Source: JAGNHS01 sp964609695
Lineage (GTDB): Bacteria; Bdellovibrionota; UBA2428
Length of the DNA stretch: 9,405 bases
Assembly: GCA_964609695.1 (NCBI GenBank)
Contig: CAZSSP010000059.1
Span: forward strand, 1 to 9,405
Direction of reading: 5' to 3'
In this document: positions 1 through 6,054 of the stretch, one piece after another
Position numbering within the stretch: position 1 is the stretch's first letter
Layout of the letters: each line of letters begins with the position of its first letter
Notes under the pieces: model-generated
What the model was told of the DNA's origin: nothing
The model's database searches: none
What the model saw: the letters and a program-made list of their open reading frames with translations, nothing else
Made by a program: the position numbers and the translations under genes

Positions 1-530
1 TTATTTGCAGGTAAATTCCAATTTATGAAATCTATAGGCTTACTCGCACTATATTGCTCATAAATACTATTGGAAGGTTCAAAACCTTTGGCTCGCATTC
101 GTTCAATTAGTTTTTCGTGATTACTAAATATTTTAGATGCTCGAAGCTTAGCTTGAGCCAATTCAATTCTTTCTAAAATAGGCCTGCAATGATCGTAGGC
201 GTTTCCAGAATTTAATGTAGCCTCATATTCAGTAGATAAATTTCCGAGCTGGTTAAGAGCAGAACTCACGCCAGACCACGATTGATTATATTTTTTAAGA
301 ATGCCCTTGGGCGAAAATCCCTTGGAAAGAACTGTTAAAAGTACGCCTCCTCCGCCCAATACGTAAGCTAGATTAGCTCTCTCCGCAATTTCTTCTTCAG
401 TCAGTTGAGAGGCCCCTTGAACATAGGGATTGGACGGTTTCTCAACAATGGCAGGATCGCGACCATCAGCCCAAGCAATGTTGGATAAAAGCTCAGCCGA
501 TAAAAGAAAGGAAATTAATAGTTTTTTCAA
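1..530 (-). CDS. Exported protein with one internal hydrophobic segment, C-terminus missing (left edge)
   Basis: I do not recognise the family. The frame is open from a TTG start at 530-528 through the left edge (176 codons plus two bases). The start is supported by an AGGAG eight bases upstream and by the Sec signal peptide that follows (MKKLLISFLLSAELLSNIAWA, cleavage likely after the AWA at residues 19-21). The next in-frame ATG lies far downstream, near residue 145. After cleavage there is a short polar stretch, then a hydrophobic segment at about residues 54-68 (AYVLGGGGVLLTVL) that could be a transmembrane or hairpin helix. A mostly helical, charged region follows (about 115-150), with a single Cys near 115. 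The TTG overlaps the TGA stop of the large exported-protein gene (shared TTGA), so the two are probably translationally coupled and act together in the envelope. A TAA that can be read at positions 1-3 is out of frame. Confidence 0.8.
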   Translation of the reverse strand, partial: MKKLLISFLLSAELLSNIAWADGRDPAIVEKPSNPYVQGASQLTEEEIAERANLAYVLGGGGVLLTVLSKGFSPKGILKKYNQSWSGVSSALNQLGNLSTEYEATLNSGNAYDHCRPILERIELAQAKLRASKIFSNHEKLIERMRAKGFEPSNSIYEQYSASKPIDFINWNLPAN

Positions 531-3301
531 GGAAGCGGCTCCTCTCTAGGCTTAAGCTTTATTTTATCTTCATTTTCATCTTTTGTGAGCTGGTTTAAAT
601 CTATTCTTAAATTATGCTTTGAAAGTGGCACTGATGATGACTCTACAGAGTAAGTGCCCACTTGAATTCCGCGTTGATAAAGATCTTTTAACTCGGCTTT
701 ATTTAAACCAGGACTTAAAACGCGATACCTAAATTCCTTGGCATAATAGGTTCCAGCCTTATAATTCGAAGGAAGATTCACGGGAATCTCCAATTGAGTG
801 CCATCTTCATTGACGCTATCCCCATCCATATCAATATAGGACTCCACGCTTTCACCAGTATCTTTATTTATTAGAATCGCTTTTCCAACAATTCGATATC
901 CTCTTTGGACCATGCTTCTAGCATTTGCACCCAACGGAATATTCAAATTTAAAGTTTTATCACTGTTATAGGTATTGGCTTTTGAAGCATCTGTTTTAAT
1001 TTCTAATTTTCCAGCAGCTAAATCAAAATCAGGTTTTTCGACAGGCAAGCTTCCCTTAAAATCAATACTTTGTTTTTGAGCCGCTATTTTCTCAGCTTCT
1101 GTTTCGGCAGGATCGACAATCTTCATCTTATTTGAGGAATCAAAATAAAGTGCACGCCGAGGAGTATAAGTATCATCTATAAAGGAATTTCTTCGCACTA
1201 AGACTGTAAATTCAGAGCTGCCATCGGGTAATTTTTTGGCTTGATTGGGTTGTCCTTCATATCGCGCGATACCTAATTTCATATCTGATTCAGAGTTTTT
1301 TCCTCGTAATTCAAGCGTGAAACTATAAGGCCCCGTCTCTTCATACAGGGCATTGGGAACTTTTACATTATAAAGAATTCCACGAGGATCATCTCCAATC
1401 TTTTCGACACTCACATGCGACCAATAATTCTCTTGAGTCACTCCTTTCACTCCCATGTTTTTAGAATCTATATCAAAACGTGCGCTAAGCTTTTTACTCA
1501 ATTCTTTTCTACTATGATTTCCACTGAGCATTATAATTTGAGCACGATTAGTTTGCTCTGCATTCCAACCATATACGGGCCCTTTAGCAAACTCTTCAGC
1601 TTTTACTGAATTGTAATAAAGTTTATAAGATTTTTGATTATTGTTGGCATCGACAATACGCACTTCTTTAATTCCATAGAGTCCGGAAGAAAGATCGCTT
1701 TTATCTAAAATAATGGGATCGCCCCATTCTTTTCTCAATCCTGCTGTATTATTGGCGTCGGATCTATTTATATATGAACCTGATTCAGAATCCACAAGCC
1801 CGCGAGTGGGATCAATACTAATTCTTTTTTCCCACGCAGTTCCTAAATTAAACAAGGGAACTAGAGTTAAATCAATTCGTTTCACCCCAGCAATATTCTC
1901 GTTTTGAGAAGAATCGAAAATATGATTGATTTTAAAATTAAGTATTGCGTGATTTTTATCGCTATCGTCGACTCTGATATCCAAACTACCACCACTCTTC
2001 CATGATGGTGCTAATAAATCTTTTCCAGACTCTTCAACTTTAACTTTAAATTGATCGAGAGATTCGCGGGAAATATCATGACCATGAAACACATAATGTA
2101 CAAAAAAATCACGTTTAGCTCGAATTAAAGGATCGTTGCTATCTGCAGGCAATAATTTATCAAACAAATCGCGACGATTTACATAATAAGTAAAATAAGT
2201 AGAAAAGTCGTCGATTGGGTTTGTAACTTTATCGTTGGCAAGTTTTGCATGAGCTTTTGGAATAATATCGAAACCTTTAGTCTCCCATTCATTTCGAGAG
2301 TAACCTTGTCGATATTTTTGAGGCATACTCTGATACAAAGCAGAACCTAATTGATACCAAATTTTTTCATCGTGCTGGATACTTTTGGACCCCATAACTT
2401 CATCGGGTTTTGTTCCAGCGCCACCGCTATCTACAGTACTGCCATCTTTGAGATCAAATTCAGAAATAAAAAAAGTGCCAGAAGCCACATCAAAGCCCGT
2501 GCCCCTCACACTTGTTCTTGTAATTTTTTTAATTGGCAAACGTGGAAGTTCTAAATCTTTTCCATCAGATCCTACGGGCGCTCGATATTTTCGACCCGTC
2601 AGTGGATGACGATCGCTGAAATAAAAACTGGGCATATACCGTAAGGATAATTGTAGGTTCTTTAGTTCGTTCTTCGACCATTGATCTACTTTTTCAATTT
2701 CAATCCCATAATGAGTTTTTAGAAAACTAGGCAAATACTCAGGCTTAATCATATTGTAGTGAGTTTGAACTCCAGTTATTTTATTCTCGTAAGTTTCTGA
2801 ACTTAGGGTTTTAGAGAATTGATCGAGCATATGCAAAACATCATCACTCTTAGCAGAGCTCAGTTTTGTAGATAAATTTAAATCAAATCCTGAATGATCG
2901 GCACGCGAAGAAAAATGAAGTGCATTGGGCTCTAGGTTTTCCTTAAAACTTAAATCTATCGGCAGTATAGGGCGCGGCTGCGAAGGATCTCTATAATAAA
3001 CGATTAGAGAAGCCACAAAGTAATTTAACTTAGTATTTTCTTCAGCGCTTAATCCCACAGGAAACTTCACCTTCATACGAAGTTCATCCCATAATTTTGA
3101 CTCAAGCTTTGATCGAGTGTCTTGACCCTGAAGAATCTCTTCTAAATCTGGAGGAATAACATAACTCCTATAAGAATTAGATTGAATGTCGAAATTTGTG
3201 TTTATAGGGGCTTTTGCGTGAATAAGCTCCTCAGCGCAAAGATGATCAAAATTTAGACAGATGTATACTAAAAGACAAAAACTAAGCTGTGAAAAGCTCA
3301 T
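527..3301 (-). CDS. Large exported protein with a degenerate gluzincin-like metallopeptidase domain and beta-sandwich modules
   Basis: 924 residues from the ATG at 3301. A TTG one codon earlier (3304) is also open, but AAGGGGGG sits eight bases before the ATG. A Sec signal peptide ends near ...FDHLCA/EE (residue 23). Residues about 225-405 resemble the PPEP/anthrax-lethal-factor type of zinc peptidase in layout: a strand segment (GFDVASGTFFI, about 269-279), a helix where HELGH would be expected but YQLGS is found (316-320), and then NPIDDFSTYFTYY (about 361-373), which matches the usual NPxEDFAExFAxY helix except that the third zinc ligand (Glu) is Thr368. The domain is therefore probably catalytically dead. 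Residues about 437-900 are beta-rich and look like three Ig-like modules, with related edge strands near 538 (SGLYGIKEVRIVD), 656 and 849 (AGTYYAKEFRYRV). The tail is highly charged. It lies 97 bases after the FN3/Gly-rich lipoprotein gene and overlaps the next gene. The peptidase resemblance is from motif layout only. Confidence 0.85.
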   Translation of the reverse strand: MSFSQLSFCLLVYICLNFDHLCAEELIHAKAPINTNFDIQSNSYRSYVIPPDLEEILQGQDTRSKLESKLWDELRMKVKFPVGLSAEENTKLNYFVASLIVYYRDPSQPRPILPIDLSFKENLEPNALHFSSRADHSGFDLNLSTKLSSAKSDDVLHMLDQFSKTLSSETYENKITGVQTHYNMIKPEYLPSFLKTHYGIEIEKVDQWSKNELKNLQLSLRYMPSFYFSDRHPLTGRKYRAPVGSDGKDLELPRLPIKKITRTSVRGTGFDVASGTFFISEFDLKDGSTVDSGGAGTKPDEVMGSKSIQHDEKIWYQLGSALYQSMPQKYRQGYSRNEWETKGFDIIPKAHAKLANDKVTNPIDDFSTYFTYYVNRRDLFDKLLPADSNDPLIRAKRDFFVHYVFHGHDISRESLDQFKVKVEESGKDLLAPSWKSGGSLDIRVDDSDKNHAILNFKINHIFDSSQNENIAGVKRIDLTLVPLFNLGTAWEKRISIDPTRGLVDSESGSYINRSDANNTAGLRKEWGDPIILDKSDLSSGLYGIKEVRIVDANNNQKSYKLYYNSVKAEEFAKGPVYGWNAEQTNRAQIIMLSGNHSRKELSKKLSARFDIDSKNMGVKGVTQENYWSHVSVEKIGDDPRGILYNVKVPNALYEETGPYSFTLELRGKNSESDMKLGIARYEGQPNQAKKLPDGSSEFTVLVRRNSFIDDTYTPRRALYFDSSNKMKIVDPAETEAEKIAAQKQSIDFKGSLPVEKPDFDLAAGKLEIKTDASKANTYNSDKTLNLNIPLGANARSMVQRGYRIVGKAILINKDTGESVESYIDMDGDSVNEDGTQLEIPVNLPSNYKAGTYYAKEFRYRVLSPGLNKAELKDLYQRGIQVGTYSVESSSVPLSKHNLRIDLNQLTKDENEDKIKLKPREEPLP
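539..543 (-). promoter_or_regulatory. Ribosome binding site for the TTG-started exported gene
   Basis: Read on the minus strand, AGGAG (within AGAGAGGAG) lies eight bases before the TTG at 530. It sits inside the end of the upstream coding region. It decides the start, because no ATG is near and the codons after this TTG encode a clean signal peptide. Confidence 0.65.
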
Positions 3302-3309
3302 CAAATTCG

Positions 3310-3317
3310 CCCCCCTT
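3310..3317 (-). promoter_or_regulatory. Ribosome binding site of the large exported-protein gene
   Basis: AAGGGGGG on the minus strand is eight bases before the ATG at 3301 and five bases before the alternative TTG at 3304. The spacing favours the ATG. Confidence 0.55.
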
Positions 3318-3398
3318 ATGCCGCACTTCTAATCTCTTAACTAATATGTGCAGAAGGCATGCCAGAATTGTTAATTATTAAAAGACTTTATAATTGAG

Positions 3399-4925
3399 CT
3401 AATTCTTCAAAAACTCCCAATGCAAAAGTCCAGAATTCCCAGTTTTACCCGCCTCACCTTGCGGACCAAACTTTGCAAAAATCCAATGTGATGGTCCAAA
3501 ATGAAAAGTGTCTAGGAATTCAGTAAAACTTAAGCCGCCTGGCCCACCCGGCCCTCCTTGACCGCCCATTCCTCCGAATAAATCAATTTTTGAAAACTCC
3601 AAATTTATAGACTCATCGGAAATCAAAATAAGATCGCCTCCCCTACCCCCTAAGCCGCCTGCAGAACCCACCTTACCCTCGCTTTCTTTAGGAGGAATCG
3701 GATTGGCGTAGTCATGATAGAACGGCAAACCTTGTTGCCCTTGAATGCCATCGCGACCGCGATGTCCTTTTAACTTTATTTCACCCTGGCCATTAATATT
3801 TTTTGCATAAACAAATAAAGACCCCGAAGAAGACCCATTCTGCAAGTCAGTTTCATAGGAGACTATAGAGCCATCAATTTGAAAATAATCAGCTTCGATT
3901 TGCAGATTGAATTTATTAAGACTCAAAGTATCACCTTTTCGCAAATAGACTCGATGTGCTTTTATAAACTCGTTCTTTTTAAGTTCCTTTCCTAAAACTT
4001 GACTCAAATCTAGATCATCCATCGGGAAAAATATTTCCGATTCATAATGTTTTGCAATACGATACTGAGTTCTTTGAGAAGTTTCTCTGTCGTAATAATT
4101 ACCTGACTCATCCGTAAATCCTGCGGGCACCCAATCCTTATTGATAGACCTTTTCTCGACAGGCCAAATTTGCTCATGATTCAAATTCACATGAATTTTT
4201 CGAATCCACTCTCCTCCAAAACTGCTTGGAGGAATTTCACTCACTTCAAGAATTTTAGATAAAATAGATGAATTTTTTTTGCTATTAATTGAAAGCTTTT
4301 TAAAAAGCACTAGTCCCTCTACACCCGACACTCCAGGCATCCCTTCTTTGCCCGAGGGACCATGAACTCCTCCACCACGATTTAAACGTGCATCATGAAA
4401 GGACTGACCTGCATCTAATCCGCCTATTCCCGCAGCNNNNNNNNNNNNNNNNNNNNNNNNNNNNNNNNNNNNNNNNNNNNNNNNNNNNNNNNNNNNNNNN
4501 NNNNNNNNNNNNNNNNNNNNNNNNNNNNNNNNNNNNAAGTCATAGACTCCCTCAAACTCAGGGCTTTCGACTTCACCCCTAATTCTATATTTTGTATTCT
4601 TCGAAATATCACTATCTTCAAATATTGAATTTTCATCTGTATAAGTAAAATTTTGCCAATAGTTATTCACAAATTTTTCAACACGAACAAATTGCGAATT
4701 AGGAAGCCGAAGCTTTATTCTTCGTCTCCAAACGCTATTATCAAAAGGCTCAAGATGCTCAACTTGAAAAATTTCATTATCAGATTGTAGTTGATGATTT
4801 TGAGAGGCATCAGTTTTTGGAGAATCCAAAGTTTTGTCTTCATTAAACGCATCTAAACTCCTTGAATGATTCCCACATCCGACAAAAAATAGAGTTATTA
4901 AACAAAGTATTCCAAAATTTTTCAT
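3399..4925 (-). CDS. Lipoprotein with two FN3-like modules and collagen-like Gly-rich segments (interrupted by assembly gap)
   Basis: The start is placed at the ATG at 4925 rather than the in-frame ATG at 4943. AAGAAGGA precedes 4925 by six bases, and the peptide from there is a compact lipoprotein signal (MKNFGILCLITLFFVGC, lipobox FVGC, Cys17). About 508 residues result if the 100-N gap is taken literally. Two similar modules, about 52-116 and 225-291, share W-x-R-R/K-I, VEK, W, TDE and T-x-YRI. This pattern resembles fibronectin type III domains. Each is followed by Gly-rich or G-x-y sequence: residues about 166-205 (GPSGKEGMPGVSG) and about 387-499 (GHRGRDGIQGQQG, GGMGGQGGPGGPGG, GPQGEAGKTGNSG). 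A strand-rich stretch (about 320-385) with beta-helix character lies in the second unit. Likely an outer-membrane-anchored surface or matrix protein. It heads the minus-strand unit and is divergent from srkA, 75 bases away. The frame across the gap is not proven. Confidence 0.8.
   Translation of the reverse strand: MKNFGILCLITLFFVGCGNHSRSLDAFNEDKTLDSPKTDASQNHQLQSDNEIFQVEHLEPFDNSVWRRRIKLRLPNSQFVRVEKFVNNYWQNFTYTDENSIFEDSDISKNTKYRIRGEVESPEFEGVYDXXXXXXXXXXXXXXXXXXXXXXXXXXXXXXXXXXAAGIGGLDAGQSFHDARLNRGGGVHGPSGKEGMPGVSGVEGLVLFKKLSINSKKNSSILSKILEVSEIPPSSFGGEWIRKIHVNLNHEQIWPVEKRSINKDWVPAGFTDESGNYYDRETSQRTQYRIAKHYESEIFFPMDDLDLSQVLGKELKKNEFIKAHRVYLRKGDTLSLNKFNLQIEADYFQIDGSIVSYETDLQNGSSSGSLFVYAKNINGQGEIKLKGHRGRDGIQGQQGLPFYHDYANPIPPKESEGKVGSAGGLGGRGGDLILISDESINLEFSKIDLFGGMGGQGGPGGPGGLSFTEFLDTFHFGPSHWIFAKFGPQGEAGKTGNSGLLHWEFLKN
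4053..4253 (-). repeat. FN3-like module copy B in the lipoprotein
   Basis: Encodes about residues 225-291. It shares with copy A the order I-x-x-V, W-x-R-K-I, VEK, W-V, FTDES, then TQYRI. The TDE...T-x-YR ending is typical of the F-G region of fibronectin III folds. The repeat is at protein level; I did not see long DNA identity. Confidence 0.6.
4437..4536. other. Scaffold gap (exactly 100 N) inside the FN3/Gly-rich lipoprotein gene
   Basis: One hundred N in a row is a standard placeholder for an unsized gap. The bases on both sides read as the same kind of protein (end of FN3 copy A, then Gly-rich), so it is probably one gene, but length and frame are unknown. The duplicated architecture is a plausible cause of the assembly break. 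Confidence 0.95.
4578..4772 (-). repeat. FN3-like module copy A in the lipoprotein
   Basis: Encodes about residues 52-116: I-x-x-V, W-R-R-R-I, VEK, YW, YTDEN, then TKYRI. It is paired with copy B about 173 residues further on in the sequence as given. The true distance is larger if the gap is longer than 100 bases. Confidence 0.6.
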
Positions 4926-4931
4926 AAAAGA

Positions 4932-4939
4932 TCCTTCTT
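4932..4939 (-). promoter_or_regulatory. Ribosome binding site of the lipoprotein gene
   Basis: AAGAAGGA on the minus strand, six bases before the ATG at 4925. It overlaps the first codons that the alternative ATG at 4943 would use, which argues for the 4925 start. Confidence 0.65.
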
Positions 4940-5000
4940 TCATGACTCAGCCCTTACAAAAAGCATGCCTAAGTTTGCTTGACCCCTATCCAAACATGAG

Positions 5001-6035
5001 TTGTTCTATAATGAAGTGGATCAACTAGAAGACTTTTACCAGCTATCGCCCGATAAAATGCTCGACTTTGTTGAAGGCTCTATAGAGGGTCGAGGCCGCG
5101 TGAGTGGATATTGCTGGCCCCTGAACAGTTTAGAGAACAGGGTCGTTGAAATAGAATTCGATGACAAAAGTCGCGTTGTTGCAAAATTCTATCGACCTGG
5201 TCGATGGTCCTTTGAACAGATTCAAGAAGAGCATCAATTTATAGATTCTCTAAAAAATGCAGAAGTTCCCGTAGTGGCTCCTCTTAGCCTTAAAAAATCA
5301 GAATGGGCAAAATCAACTAGCTGTCCCACGCTTTGCCAAAGTAGCGAAGGAATATACTTTACAGTTTTTCCAAAGTTTCAGGGAAGAATAGAAAATGAAT
5401 TGAGCGAAGATCAACTCAGAATCCTTGGACGTTTTCTTGGTAGAATTCATTCTGTAGGCTTGGGCTTTAAAGCAAAACACCGCTGGAAGCTCGATGCAAA
5501 ATCCTGGATTGAAACTTCATTGACTCATCTTAAAATTGGCAACTTTATTAATTCCCCAATGGCTCAACGTTACGAACAAGTCGTAAATGAACTCAAAAAT
5601 TTACTTATCGAAAAGACTCAATCAATGCCTCTCCAAGCCATTCATGGAGATTGTCATTTAGGTAACACTTTATGGCTTCATGATAATCCTGTTTTTTTAG
5701 ATTTTGACGACATGATGATTGGGCCCCCCGTGCAAGATATTTGGATGATTATACGGGGTGACGACGACGAGGCCATGCGACAACGTGAAATTCTCATTAG
5801 CTCCTATGAAAGTATGCGTGAATTTAATTGGGAAACACTTTATATTATCGAGGCTCTTCGAGCTCTACGGATTATTCATTTTTCAGGATGGATCGCAAAA
5901 AGATGGAAGGATCCGAGCTTTCCTAATACTTTTTTAAATTTTGGAAAAACAGAATACTGGCAAGAAGAAATTATGGCCCTTGAGAAATGTCGCGAAAAAA
6001 TCAGCGGCAGTTCATTTGATAATTTTAATTCTTAA
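5001..6035 (+). CDS. srkA: Stress response serine/threonine kinase SrkA (YihE/RdoA), aminoglycoside-phosphotransferase fold
   Basis: Cytoplasmic Ser/Thr protein kinase of the SrkA/YihE family. In Escherichia coli SrkA counters stress-induced death and responds to Cpx signalling. 344 residues here against 328 in E. coli. Matching landmarks in order: FYQLSPD (12-18), PLNSLENRV (40-48), the ATP-binding Lys62 in VVAKFYRPGRW, EEHQF (76-80), GRFLGRIH (143-150), the catalytic loop HGDCHLGN (215-222, Asp217 and Asn222), the metal site FLDFDD (232-237), GPPVQDIWM (241-249) and LRALRIIHFSGW (286-297). The start is uncertain. TTG at 5001 is the first start codon after an in-frame stop at 4980; GTG at 5016 would also keep the conserved N-terminus. 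No convincing Shine-Dalgarno is visible. It is divergent from the lipoprotein gene, and its stop overlaps the stop of the DUF4258-like gene. dsbA, its partner in E. coli, is not next to it here. Confidence 0.95.
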   Translation: MFYNEVDQLEDFYQLSPDKMLDFVEGSIEGRGRVSGYCWPLNSLENRVVEIEFDDKSRVVAKFYRPGRWSFEQIQEEHQFIDSLKNAEVPVVAPLSLKKSEWAKSTSCPTLCQSSEGIYFTVFPKFQGRIENELSEDQLRILGRFLGRIHSVGLGFKAKHRWKLDAKSWIETSLTHLKIGNFINSPMAQRYEQVVNELKNLLIEKTQSMPLQAIHGDCHLGNTLWLHDNPVFLDFDDMMIGPPVQDIWMIIRGDDDEAMRQREILISSYESMREFNWETLYIIEALRALRIIHFSGWIAKRWKDPSFPNTFLNFGKTEYWQEEIMALEKCREKISGSSFDNFNS

Positions 6036-6054
6036 TCATATATGCTTAAAGAAT
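6028..6054. terminator. AT-rich inverted repeat at the convergent stops, possible weak bidirectional terminator
   Basis: ATTCTTAA (6028-6035) pairs with TTAAAGAAT (6046-6054) with one bulged base, and CATATATG (6037-6044) is itself palindromic. The repeat covers the overlapping stop codons of srkA (6033-6035) and the minus-strand DUF4258-like gene (6032-6034). It is A/T-rich and no long T run follows on either strand, so termination strength would be poor. This may simply be AT-rich chance. Confidence 0.3.

Noticed and set aside
1415..2609. Plus-strand reading frames of 64-74 codons
   Set aside because: They lie wholly opposite the large exported-protein gene, have no ribosome binding sites and encode nothing recognisable; they are antisense shadows.
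3356..3363. GGCATGCC palindrome upstream of the large gene, with GCATGCC again near 4963-4969 upstream of the lipoprotein gene
   Set aside because: Only a seven-base match between the two sites and no shared flanks or promoter spacing; likely chance.
3371..3398. Possible terminator after the lipoprotein gene (AAAGACTTT and AT-rich flanks)
   Set aside because: One-base loop, no GC stem and no T run; the genes on both sides look like one unit.
4388..4636. Short frames running through the first N block on both strands
   Set aside because: They are open mainly because N is not read as a stop, and they overlap the lipoprotein gene.
4979..5012. TTGACC and TATAAT as a srkA promoter
   Set aside because: The hexamers are 22 bases apart, too far for a sigma-70 promoter, and a start near 5019 would fall inside the conserved coding N-terminus.
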